A DNA stretch of 64,000 nt from Paragorgia papillata. Its lineage: Eukaryota; Cnidaria; Anthozoa; Scleralcyonacea; Coralliidae. A program made the translations under genes and the position numbers. The notes beneath the pieces were generated by a model. The model worked only from the letters and a program-made list of their open reading frames with translations, did not search any database and was not told the origin of the DNA. Where the stretch lies: positions 1,312,001 through 1,376,000 of the forward strand of contig JAWNZC010000368.1 of assembly GCA_035771165.1 (NCBI GenBank), given 5' to 3'. Positions 33,220-43,669 of this stretch are shown piece by piece; position 1 is the stretch's first letter, and the number at the start of each line of letters is the position of its first letter.

Positions 33220-33535
33220 TATTGCTTATCACCTCACTTCACCTCACTTCACCCAACATCACATCACATCACTTCACCACACCCTACCCCACTTCACCCC
33301 ACATCACATCACTTCACTTTACCACATCTTACATTACTTCACTTCACCTCACCCTACCCCACCTCACATCACATCACTCCACCCCACCGCATCGCACCTC
33401 AGCTCACCACACGTCGCAACACCACACCTCTCTTCGTCCAACTTCCCGCATCGCACCTTAGCGCACCACACCTCAACACTCCTTACCACTCCTTACCACA
33501 CTTTACTTCATCATACCCCATCTTTCATTTAATGT
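33220..33535. repeat. CA/TC-rich minisatellite (CACTTCACCTCA type)
   Basis: Irregular units of CACTTCACCTCACATCA with ACCCCACC variants fill 315 bases with almost no G on the + strand. The long open frames here (HHFTLPHLTLLHF-like) are repeat artefacts. Confidence 0.85.
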
Positions 33536-33871
33536 AATTTTATACATTCGTAATTTATTTAATTTAGTTTAGTGCTGTGAAATCTATATACACCTGGAAG
33601 GTTGGCTGCCAATCAAAAAGTGAGGTGAAAAATAGCGGCCGTGAGCGTGAGGCATTTTTGGATTTTAGCTCCAGGCCCCCACGCGGTCATATACAACAAA
33701 TTATATTTACTAAAACCTAGAACAGCCAAGAACCACCACAAAAATAGCCGAATTTCTATTTTTACACAGGATTCGAAAAGGAATAAGTGTTTCAAACGGT
33801 ATAAGATAAGGCCTGTATCTTACCAGCTACATTAAACTGTCAAAATGACGGTTCAAATGTGTAAAGTATTA

Positions 33872-34050
33872 TCCCGGTTTCGTGTTGTTAAGCTGACGTT
33901 TTTAAATCACACTTTTGGCTATATTTAGTCAGGTCTCGTCACTTGTTTTCTTCAAACTACCTTCTTTAAAGATTCTCGAAATGCTTGAAGTATTAAACTA
34001 ACTTGTGTTACCACTAAAGTTCTATTCTGTGGAGTTTTATCTTCAAGCCA
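33872..34050. repeat. Intron block duplicated at 42887-43190
   Basis: Shared blocks: TTTCGTGTTGTTAAG, CACACTTTTGGCTATATTTA, TTCTTCAAACTACCTTCTTT and CTCGAAATGCTTGAAGTATT. The copy precedes the exon at 43434; this one precedes the exon at 35066. The 42.9-kb copy carries an extra 133-bp MITE. Confidence 0.85.
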
Positions 34051-34289
34051 TAGAAAACTGAAGTGACATTGAAAATGGCCGCGTAGAGGCTTGAAACTGA
34101 CGTTCAAAAACGTTTCCGTTCAGTGATTGACTGTAGTCAGCCTTCCAGTTGAGTTGAGTTAGTTGAGTTAATGTTGATTCAAGGTTCAGTCAAAAACAAT
34201 TCTTTAAACATAATCTTTTCATTTTATGTTTAAAATTAAGAAAAAATCGAAACTAGTAAAACGAATCTTTACCTTGATAACTAAACCAA

Positions 34290-34372
34290 TCACGTTTCTC
34301 TCTGACGAAGGGCCTTCGCTCGAAACGTTAGAAAATTATGTTCAATAATTTACGCAGTACTCAAACCTGATG
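34290..34372. mobile_element. Penelope terminal-repeat remnant
   Basis: GTTTCTCTCTGACGAAGGGC and CTTCGCTCGAAACGTTAG match the right terminal repeat of the element at 61750-63630. No coding part is attached. Confidence 0.8.
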
Positions 34373-34379
34373 AAAACCG

Positions 34380-35065
34380 ATGTTCATCTAATTCTTAAGA
34401 TCCAATTATCTATGCAAAATAAACAAAGTTACTGTATGAAATTTTTTACTCACATCATTGCATTTTTTAACTGAAATCGCGCGATTGAGATGTCATATCA
34501 ACAACTCGTTTATGGTGTTTCATAAGGGGAATCCAAACACTCGAAAACAATAAAACCAAAACTCGGCCTTGTGCTTTCATCATGTTCTCTCGTCTTTGGA
34601 TCCCCTGATCATATAATGAGCTGTGATTTTATGTTGAACCGTACCTTACACCGTGCACATCCTTTGTTTTAGGTTTATTAATATTTAAATAGCACGGTTC
34701 AGTGATTGAACTGAAACGTTGCTATTGGATAATTCGTTCATTATACTAAAATACAATGGGTTCAGTGACCGTGCACAAAAATGCATAAAGGCGAACAAAG
34801 ACTTTAGCTGAGTTTCCAGACCATATTTTGAATGACTATGCCCTGATGAAACACTCAAACTCGTTGATATATTACATCCAACATGGCGACAATGACGTGA
34901 GGTGACACCAGCAATAGAGTGCCTGCTGCTGTGACGACATATTTCCAAGGGGTTCATGCACATGCCCCTCGAATTTATTATTTTTAACTTTTAAGTGTAT
35001 ATGGTTGTTGCTTATAAATTATATTGCTTATAAATACGCAATTGTTGTTCTCAATACTGTTTTAG
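34380..35065. other. Non-coding stretch before the repeat exon
   Basis: Nothing recognised except short matches to 20500-20600 (CAGACCATATTTTGA). It ends in the acceptor CAATACTGTTTTAG. Confidence 0.4.
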
Positions 35066-35557
35066 GAGAAGAACATGTTCACCTTCAAGAAAAAAGACGT
35101 CCTATGCCACGTGATGAAAGAAGCGATGAAGAACATTATCGAAGTCGAAAGAAAAGACGCCGTAAGCAACGTGATGAAAGTAGTGATGAAGAACATCATG
35201 AAGAACATCGTCGAAGTCGAAAGGAAAGACATCGTAAGCAACGTGATGAAAGAAGTGATGAAGAACATCATGAAGAACATCGTCAAAGTCGAAAGGAAAG
35301 ACCTCGTAAGCAACGTGATGAAAGAAGTGATGAAGAACATCATGAAGAACATCGTCAAAGTCGAAAGGAAAGATCTCGTAAGCAACGTGATGAAAGAAGT
35401 GATGAAGAACATCATCAAAGTCGAAAGGAAAGACATCGTAAGCAACGTGATGAAAGAAGTGATGAAGAACATCGTCAAAGTCGAAAGGAAAGATCTCGTA
35501 AGCAACGTGATGAAAGAAGTGATGAAGAACATCATCAAAGTCGAATGAAAGGACGAC
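35066..35557 (+). CDS. Phase-1 exon of tandem charged repeats (D-E-R-S-D-E-E-H)
   Basis: The acceptor is ATACTGTTTTAG and the donor is CGAC|GTAAGT, a very strong site. The 492-base exon opens EEHVHLQEKRRPMPRDER and continues with about seven units of 20 or 24 residues of the type DERSDEEHHEEHRQSRKER plus xRKQR, ending QSRMKGRR. It begins and ends in phase 1. It is highly charged with alternating acidic and Arg/His blocks, resembling the RS/RE/RD-type low-complexity tracts of nuclear or RNA-associated proteins. Every unit encodes Arg-Lys as CGTAAG, recreating a donor-like C|GTAAGC in the same phase as the real donor. The other open frames are shadows: only this frame joins both splice sites in phase 1. 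Confidence 0.65.
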
Positions 35558-36058
35558 GTAAGTAATGTGATGAAAGTAATGATGAAGGCCACTATATATG
35601 CATGGGGCAGGCATGAGTCGTTAAATAAGGAGCTTAATACATTCCTTTTATGCAGTATGTACTACTTTTAGGTAATTCTCTGTCCGACATGCGGTATGTT
35701 AAACTAAAAAGCATATAACTACTATAACGTGTTGTGATCGAGGTCTGAGAGGTGGAACTTTCTCCCTGGAGGGTTGTGCTTAGGTTTAAGTCCACCGGGA
35801 AGTTCTGGTTAGGTTAGGGTTGCCAGGAGTTGTGGTTTTAGGGTTGGGGAGTGGGGTTGGGTTTCAATTCCTATAAAATTCACGATTATCTTTAATTCTA
35901 GACCAGTTGACAATTGATAACGATAATTATGATGAATTCTAGATGAGAGGAATCTATGCTGGCGGGCGAGGGGTTGTTGCATTTGTGTATTTCTAGTTAT
36001 AGATTTAACTAAGAAAGAAATCGAAATTTATATATATATATACAGTATATATATATAT
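35558..36058. other. Intron start, AT-rich
   Basis: No gene or motif is seen. 36013-36058 is an (AT)n microsatellite. Confidence 0.5.
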
Positions 36059-36212
36059 ATAGTATAGTTTAAGTGGGCTTACCTCAAAATGTGTGTGTCG
36101 CAACTGTCAGTTTCACGCGGGGCGATCTTCAGGCGACTCTGAAGATCGCCCCGCGTGAAACTGACAGTTGCGACACTCAATATTTGAGGTAAGCCCACTT
36201 AAACTATACTAT
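36059..36212. mobile_element. Near-perfect 154-bp palindrome (MITE)
   Basis: Arms AGTATAGTTTAAGTGGGCTT / AAGCCCACTTAAACTATACT and GTCAGTTTCACGCGGGGCGA / TCGCCCCGCGTGAAACTGAC almost meet in the centre (ACTC). As single strand it would fold into one long hairpin. No coding is present. Confidence 0.88.
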
Positions 36213-36337
36213 ATTCGCTCTCTTTATGGTATTGAGCACTTTCAGACATTCCGTGAACGAAATCACAGTTCTCGTCTTTCTTTCTTTCATTTTTTTTGTT
36301 AATTTTGTTTAATACTTTTTCATTGTTGTTTCTTTCG

Positions 36338-39300
36338 TTTATTTTGTTTATTGTTTCTTTATTGTTGTTTATTTTCTTTATTATTGCTTTGTTGTTGTTT
36401 ATTTTCTTTATTATTGCTTTGTTGTTGTTTATTTTCTTTATTATTGCTTTGTTGTTGTTTATTTTCTTTATTATTGCTTTATTGTTGTTTATTTTCTTTA
36501 TTGTTGCTTTGTTGTTGTTTATTTTGTTTATTGTTTCTTTATTGTTGTTTATTTTCTTTATTATTGCTTTGTTGTTTATTTTCTTTATTGTTGCTTTGTT
36601 GTTGTTTATTTTGTTTATTGTTTCTTTATTGTTGTTTATTTTCTTTATTATTGCTTTGTTGTTGTTTATTTTCTTTATTATTGCTTTGTTGTTTATTTTC
36701 TTTATTATTGCTTTGTTGTTGTTTATTTTCTTTATTATTGCTTTATTGTTGTTTATTTTCTTTATTATTGCTTTGTTGTTGTTTATTTTGTTTATTGTTT
36801 CTTTATTGTTGTTTATTTTCTTTATTATTGCTTTGTTGTTGTTTATTTTCTTTATTGTTTCTTTATTGTTGTTTATTTTCTTTATTATTGCTTTGTTGTT
36901 TATTTTCTTTATTATTGCTTTGTTGTTGTTGTTGTTTATTTTGTTTATTGCTTCTTTATTGTTGTTTATTTTCTTTATTATTGCTTTGTTGTTGTTTATT
37001 TTGTTTATTGTTTCTTTATTGTTGTTTATTTTCTTTATTATTGCTTTGTTGTTGTTTATTTTTCTTTATTATTGCTTTGTTGTTGTTTATTTTCTTTATT
37101 ATTGCTTTGTTGTTGTTTATTTTGTTTATTGTTTCTTTATTGTTGTTTTATTTTCTTTATTATTGCTTTGTTGTTGTTTATTTTCTTTATTGTTGCTTTG
37201 TTGTTGTTTATTTTGTTTATTGTTTCTTTGTTGTTGTTTATTTTGTTTATTGTTGTTTTGTTGTTGTTTATTTTCTTTATTGTTTGTTTATTGTTGTTTA
37301 TTTTCTTTATTGTTGCTTTGTTGTTGTTTATTTTGTTTATTGTTGCTTTGTTGTTGTTTATTTTCTTTATTGTTGCTTTGTTGTTGTTTATTTTCTTTAT
37401 TATTGCTTTGTTGTTTATTTTGTTTATTGTTTCTTTATTGTTGTTTATTTTCTTTATTATTGCTTTGTTGTTGTTTATTTTGTTTATTGTTGCTTTGTTG
37501 TTGTTTATTTTCTTTATTATTGCTTTGTTGTTGTTTATTTTCTTTATTGTTTCTTTATTGTTGTTTATTTTCTTTATTATTGCTTTGTTGTTGTTTATTT
37601 TGTTTATTGTTTGTTTATTGTTGTTTATTTTCTTTATTGTTGCTTTGTTGTTGTTTATTTTGTTTATTGTTTCTTTATTGTTGTTTATTTTCTTTATTAT
37701 TGCTTTGTTTTTGTTTATTTTCTTTATTATTGCTTTGTTGTTGTTTATTTTCTTTATTATTGCTTTGTTGTTGTTTATTTTGTTTATTGTTTCTTTATTG
37801 TTGTTTATTTTCTTTATTATTGCTTTGTTGTTTATTTTCTTTATTATTGCTTTGTTGTTGTTTATTTTGTTTATTGTTTCTTTATTGTTGTTTATTTTCT
37901 TTATTGTTGCTTTGTTGTTGTTTATTTTGTTTATTGTTTCTTTATTGTTGTTTATTTTCTTTATTATTGCTTTGTTGTTGTTTATTTTCTTTATTATTGC
38001 TTTGTTGTTGTTTATTTTCTTTATTATTGCTTTATTGTTGTTTATTTTCTTTATTGTTGCTTTGTTGTTGTTTATTTTGTTTATTGTTTCTTTATTGTTG
38101 TTTATTTTCTTTATTATTGCTTTGTTGTTTATTTTCTTTATTGTTGCTTTGTTGTTGTTTATTTTGTTTATTGTTTCTTTATTGTTGTTTATTTTCTTTA
38201 TTATTGCTTTGTTGTTGTTTATTTTCTTTATTATTGCTTTGTTGTTGTTTATTTTCTTTATTATTGCTTTGTTGTTGTTTATTTTCTTTATTATTGCTTT
38301 ATTGTTGTTTATTTTCTTTATTATTGCTTTGTTGTTGTTTATTTTGTTTATTGTTTCTTTATTGTTGTTTATTTTCTTTATTATTGCTTTGTTGTTGTTT
38401 ATTTTCTTTATTGTTTCTTTATTGTTGTTTATTTTCTTTATTATTGCTTTGTTGTTTATTTTCTTTATTATTGCTTTGTTGTTGTTGTTGTTTAGTTTGT
38501 TTATTGCTTCTTTATTGTTGTTTATTTTCTTTATTATTGCTTTGTTGTTGTTTATTTTGTTTATTGTTTCTTTATTGTTGTTTATTTTCTTTATTATTGC
38601 TTTGTTGTTGTTTATTTTCTTTATTATTGCTTTGTTGTTGTTTATTTTCTTTATTATTGCTTTGTTGTTGTTTATTTTGTTTATTGTTTCTTTATTGTTG
38701 TTTATTTTCTTTATTATTGCTTTGTTGTTGTTTATTTTCTTTATTGTTGCTTTGTTGTTGTTTATTTTGTTTATTGTTTCTTTGTTGTTGTTTATTTTGT
38801 TTATTGTTGTTTTGTTGTTGTTTATTTTCTTTATTGTTTGTTTATTGTTGTTTATTTTCTTTATTGTTGCTTTGTTGTTGTTTATTTTGTTTATTGTTGC
38901 TTTGTTGTTGTTTATTTTCTTTATTGTTGCTTTGTTGTTGTTTATTTTCTTTATTATTGCTTTGTTGTTTATTTTGTTTATTGTTTCTTTATTGTTGTTT
39001 ATTTTCTTTATTATTGCTTTGTTGTTGTTTATTTTGTTTATTGTTGCTTTGTTGTTGTTTATTTTCTTTATTATTGCTTTGTTGTTGTTTATTTTCTTTA
39101 TTGTTTCTTTATTGTTGTTTATTTTCTTTATTATTGCTTTGTTGTTGTTTATTTTGTTTATTGTTTGTTTATTGTTGTTTATTTTCTTTATTGTTGCTTT
39201 GTTGTTGTTTATTTTGTTTATTGTTTCTTTATTGTTGTTTATTTTCTTTATTATTGCTTTGTTTTTGTTTATTTTCTTTATTATTGCTTTGTTGTTGTTT

Positions 39301-39930
39301 ATTTTCTTTATTATTGCTTTGTTGTTGTTTATTTTGTTTATTGTTTCTTTATTGTTGTTTATTTTCTTTATTATTGCTTTGTTGTTTATTTTCTTTATTA
39401 TTGCTTTGTTGTTGTTTATTTTGTTTATTGTTTCTTTATTGTTGTTTATTTTCTTTATTGTTGCTTTGTTGTTGTTTATTTTGTTTATTGTTTCTTTATT
39501 GTTGTTTATTTTCTTTATTATTGCTTTGTTGTTGTTTATTTTCTTTATTATTGCTTTATTGTTGTTTATTTTGTTTATTGTTGCTTTGTTGTTGTTTATT
39601 GTTTCTTTGTTGTTGTTTATTTTCTTTATTATTGCTTTGTTGTTTATTTTCTTTATTGTTGCTTTGTTGTTGTTTATTTTGTTTATTGTTTGTTTATTGT
39701 TGTTTATTTTCTTTATTATTGCTTTGTTGTTTTTTATTTTGTTTATTGTTTCTTTATTGTTGTTTATTTTCTTTATTATTGCTTTGTTGTTGTTTATTTT
39801 CTTTATTGTTTCTTTATTGTTGTTTATTTTCTTTATTATTGCTTTGTTGTTTTTTATTTTGTTTATTTGTTTGTTTTGTATATTTTGTTTATTGCTTCTT
39901 TATTGTTGTTTATTTTGTCTATTATGTTGT
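36338..39930. repeat. 3.6-kb T-rich satellite (30-bp unit) with a 1.55-kb higher-order period
   Basis: The unit is TTTATTTTCTTTATTATTGC followed by TTTGTTGTTG, with a second type TTTATTTTGTTTATTGTTTC followed by TTTATTGTTG, and 27-base forms lacking one TTG. Rare variants recur at fixed spacing: GTTGTTGTTGTTG at 36917 and 38473, TTGTTGTTTTG-type units at 37207 and 38761, GCTTTGTTTTTG at 37702 and 39256. That is a period of 1554-1556 bases, so the array was extended by duplication of a whole block. Stop codons are rare on the + strand, giving open frames of 370 to 1216 codons in all three phases. These are composition artefacts (Leu/Phe/Cys/Ile only), not genes. Confidence 0.95.
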
Positions 39931-39949
39931 TTTTGTGTCTGCATGACTA

Positions 39950-40611
39950 AGACAGGCATCATGTCATTGTGTATCCTGTAACTATCTATAGCTATCTATA
40001 TCCACGACCGTATGTGCGTTGCGTTTTTCCATCGTCCCATCGGATCATATTTGAACTGTCGTAAGTCCGACAGAGTATAATTGCATCTGCTGCTTTATGT
40101 GTTATTGTGTTTGTCAGTCGGATTAAAATTAATATTCTTAACAAAAAAAATTTGAAATTTTATTTAGCTTGTTGAGTTCAAAACAATTTCGGACTATTTT
40201 GCGTTTGGTTAATGCCCAGGATATAAGTTTGGCCCTCCGAATACGTTCGGGGCTACTGCTTCTTACTTGAGAGTTCGCATAAGCGAGTTTGGTTTGTCAA
40301 TTGACTAGTGAGGCTTAGTAAAGGAGTGATAGCTGAAAAAATACAATGAGTCATTGACCCCTTCCAGCTTTTAATATTTTACGATATTGCCTACTCCCAT
40401 CGTTATAATTTCGTTGCAGGTTTGTCCTTCGTACGTTTTGGTTATTTTGATATACAAGTCGAGAGCTAAATTTCATGGAACGATCAGATTTTCGCTGTAG
40501 CGCGTTTTATTTTGTTTATAACTCATCCAGACCGTGATCCGAAATCTGATACTTGTGGAAATGCTTCGAAGTATGAACTATTTTAGTCTGTAAGAGCTAT
40601 TTCCACTTGCG
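39950..40611. other. Non-coding stretch
   Basis: No domain, TIR or array is recognised. Confidence 0.4.
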
Positions 40612-41811
40612 AATTTGAAATGGTATTAAAATTATTTACCCTCTGCATGTCGACTGCTTCTTTTCTTCGCTTGTTTTCACCGCGAGTCCCATACGTTAGC
40701 CGTTTTTGTGAACAGCCTTTTTCGAAAGTATTCATAGTCATATCGTGCGCATGCAGGTAGCGCTGAACCCTTGAATCCAAGAGCGAAGTATTTTCTCAAA
40801 CAGTAAATCTTTCGGCAAGAAGCTTCAAATCTTCTCTACCCCACCTTCTCTACCCCACCATTTTGGTAGTCACGTGACCATGATATACCTGGGTCTCTTC
40901 TTAGCGCTGCGGGTTGAAAAGAGCCTGGGTACGAGGTTGATCGCCTCCTTTCTTTTTCTCACTTTTTGTTTCTTTTTACAAGATATAAAACAGGCCTTGG
41001 TCAGTCTTACTCTCGGTTTTAGCTTGCTTTGGAACAATTGGTTTGAAGCTTGCGCTCGGGAAGTTTCAAAACGCGTTTTCAAATTTAGAGAGTTGGCGAC
41101 GAAATTCGATTTGATCCAAAGTCCGCTAGTTCAGCTTTGCACCATTCGTTGCAAATTACACAAAGCAAATAGACCTTTTCGATAATTACGTCACGCTTCA
41201 TGAAAACGAGGCTCCCAGGCCAAGTTTCGCAATTTTCATTATCATGGCAGTCCCGCCATATTTGTTTATGGAAGAAGATGGCTAATAACGTCCAAACTAT
41301 ATATGGTAGAAATACATCGTGTACGTATGTTGTTAGGCATTTCATAAGCTTTCATTTGATGCATAGTTTAAGTTTCTGTGTTGTGTGTAACTTTTTAAAA
41401 TGTCCAAAATGTTCGCACCATTGCTCGTCAAGTAATAATAATGAGTTCCCACAACTGTTGTAGAATTTTGGATATTGTTTTTAAAATATATAACGCACAA
41501 CTTTGAAACATATATCAAACAGAAGATAATGCAAAAATGCTATTTGCGGTAGAACTTTCAAGTTTCTAACTTAAGAAAAAGTATTTTTAAAATGGGAAAA
41601 CGTACTATTATCTTGGTCTGAGTTGTAAACAAAACAAAACAAAACAAAACAAAACAAAACAAAACAAAACAAAAAAACCCAAAACAAAACAAACTTAACA
41701 AATATCCATCAGACCAAGATAATAGTACGTTTTCCCATTTTTAAAGTACTTTCCCTTAAGCTAGAAACTTAAAAGTTCTACCGCAAATAGTATTTTACGA
41801 TAAAGCATTTG
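40612..41811. repeat. Segmental duplication, copy 1 (of 44545-45757)
   Basis: About 1.2 kb is almost identical to 44545-45757: CTCTGCATGTCGACTGCTTC, GGTTGATCGCCTCCTTTCTT, TCACGCTTCATGAAAACGAG, and an (AAAAC)n run at 41628-41692 in both. It contains the right half of the CGTACCCAGG TIR element (ending 40939) and the left arm plus centre of the foldback that is complete at 45089-46130. The short ORFs here (both strands) are repeat sequence. Confidence 0.92.
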
Positions 41812-41994
41812 CAGCCGATCTGTATCTACGGCTCGCTTGCAGCTCGCCTTGTAAATCACATACAGATCGCTGCTCATGCTTTATCTATTACATATAGAGT
41901 TATAGAAACACGATTGTTTCTGACAGAAAATAGGATTAGAGAAAGGAAGGTATTAGGAGTGTGACTAGTTATAAACTAAAAATTGTCTTAACAA

Positions 41995-42860
41995 AATAGT
42001 AGATACCCCCCTCCCCCATTATAGTAGTCTTCAACATCTTGCCTCCAACCTTTCCAGTAGTAGCGTGCTTGTACTCTCTCTAACGTCTTTTGGGCTCTGA
42101 GGTGTCCGGAGGTCGGACTGTCGTATAGCAAATCGAGGACTTTGGGTACCAGTTTGCATGGTAAACACAGTTGTAGACAACTCGACGATCCGTCTTCGGT
42201 TTCATATTCTCGGCATAACAGGCCATCCTTTAACTTCAGCCTATCAAACTGGCTCCACAGACTACGACGTGGAGGGTAGGCATCTGCTATTTCTCTTCGG
42301 TCTGGTGTGGTTCCGACTTTCATCCACTCCTGGGCATGGTAGATGGCTGTGTCCTCTCGCTGATGTAGCTCTATTTCCGACTTGTTCCAACGACTAATCC
42401 AACCTTGCTGTTGCTGCTTCTCCGTGCAGGTATTGTATACTACTGATGTCGGATCTTCGTGGACTGGCGTATGCTCGTTGGTTGAGAAATTGGATTCTGG
42501 CTGGTGAGGCAATCGTGATAGACCATCCGCATTTCCGTGTTCTCGCCCAGCTCTGTGTTCGATAGTAAAATCAAAGTCTGCTAACCGTTCTATCCACCAT
42601 GCGACTTGTCCTTTCGGCTCTTTAAAGCTGCGCAGCCACTTCAGTGCATTGTGATCTGTTCTCGCTCGGAAAGGTCTTCTCAGGAGGTAGACTTCGAAAT
42701 GTTATAATCCCCAGACTAGAGCGAAGAGTTCTTTCCTGGTTGTACTGTAGTTGCGCTGTGCCTTGGAGTCTTGGCTGCATAGGAGATTACTCGTTCTTTC
42801 CCATCCTGAATCTGTGACAAGACAGCGCCCACACCAGTGTCACTTGCGTCTGTATCTGTG
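41995..42860 (-). mobile_element. Second Ty3/gypsy fragment, uninterrupted
   Basis: The minus-strand pol segment covers the RNase H end to the integrase zinc domain, closely matching parts of 13480-16880 but without the MITE, the TTAA element or the foldback. The open frame 42512-41988 reads EWMKVGTTPDRREIADAYPP, LWSQFDRLKLKDGLLC, DLLYDSPTSGHLRAQKTLER and VQARYYWKGWRQDVEDYY. HLRAQKT is the zinc-binding histidine region of an H2C2 integrase domain; the two cysteines fall beyond the break at 42000. The 42860 end abuts the duplicated intron block. Confidence 0.88.
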
Positions 42861-42886
42861 ATCAAATGCGTAAGATATTATGTGCT

Positions 42887-43190
42887 GTTTCGTGTTGTTA
42901 AGCCTGGTTTCCATTTGGTCGCCACAGCGTCTTTAACGGTCGCGGAAATGAAGCGTTGCAACGAATCTCTTTTGTCATAACAAAATGTCATAACGACCGT
43001 TAAGACGCCGTCGCGAGCAAATGGAAACCAGGATTTAAACTGACGATTTTAAGTCACACTTTTGGCTATATTTAGTCAGGTCTCGACACTCGGTTTCTTC
43101 AAACTACCTTCTTTAAAATTTCTCGAAATGCTTGAAGTATTAAACTAACTTGTGTTACCACTACAGTTCTATTTTTTGGAGCTTTATCAA
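42887..43190. repeat. Intron block, copy of 33872-34050 with a MITE inside
   Basis: It matches 33872-34050 on both sides of the insertion at 42902-43034 and precedes the exon at 43434, parallel to the other copy preceding the exon at 35066. Confidence 0.85.
42902..43034. mobile_element. 133-bp TTAA-flanked MITE
   Basis: GCCTGGTTTCCATTTGGTCGC at the left with the inverse GCGAGCAAATGGAAACCAGG at the right, flanked by TTAA at 42898-42901 and 43035-43038. The empty site is TTAA at 33888-33891. It is a third TTAA-type family, probably piggyBac- or Kolobok-mobilised. Confidence 0.88.
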
Positions 43191-43249
43191 CGACTGAGCT
43201 TACAAGGTCAAGTTGGGAGCAAGTGGGATTCATAGGTGGTACAAGCTGT

Positions 43250-43400
43250 TAGCTTCATGTCAGTAGTGTTGTTGGTTCTCTCCTGTCCATCGAGGGGTTT
43301 TCATTGGGTTCTCCGATTTTCCTTGCTCCGGGTGTTCCGATAAGGAACTTGTGTGTTTATACATTCCAGAGCCTAAAGTGCCTACCTTGCTACTAATACA
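43250..43400 (+). mobile_element. SINE body remnant
   Basis: TTGGTTCTCTCCTGT, TCGAGGGGTTTTCATTGGGT and GATTTTCCTTGCTCC are similar to the body of the SINE at 18830-18890 (TTGGTCTCTCCTGTGCTTCG). The 5S-like head is not clear here. Confidence 0.5.
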
Positions 43401-43433
43401 AAACCAACACTGTTTTTTTTATCTTCATCACAG

Positions 43434-43538
43434 AGACCAAGAGTGCTAGCCAGAGAGAACAAGACATGCCACTAGAACAAGATTTGGTTGATTGTGGAGA
43501 TGCATCTTCATCAGAAAAGGCAGAGAGCAGTAAATCGG
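43434..43538 (+). CDS. Phase-1 exon (Gln/Glu/Ser-rich)
   Basis: The acceptor is TTTTTTTTATCTTCATCACAG, an excellent polypyrimidine tract, and the donor is TCGG|GTAAAA. The 105-base exon reads TKSASQREQDMPLEQDLVD, then CGDASSSEKAESSKS. The phase is 1-1. Composition is that of an unstructured linker with possible phospho-serine clusters. It lies just downstream of the duplicated intron block (42887-43190) that also stands upstream of the 35066 exon. No domain is recognised. Confidence 0.6.
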
Positions 43539-43669
43539 GTAAAAATACAAAACTTGCCTAAAAAACAAATTTTGGGATTTCGGTTTCTTCTTGGTATAGC
43601 TGACGTCATCAACCTATAAGCAAGACTTCTTTTCCCCTCTTACGCAACTCTCTAGCTGCTATCGCCTCG

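Noticed and set aside
33130..33537. His/Thr/Pro-rich ORFs
   Set aside because: They are translations of a CA/TC-rich minisatellite.
35062..35614. Alternative frames of the charged-repeat exon (MKNIMKNIV and FITLLTRSFLST types)
   Set aside because: Only the D-E-R-S frame links a good acceptor and a good donor in phase 1. The others are shadows of the repeat.
36296..39981. Open frames of 370 to 1216 codons on the + strand
   Set aside because: They translate a 30-bp T-rich satellite in all three frames into Leu/Phe/Cys/Ile only; there is no domain, and frame changes follow single-T insertions.
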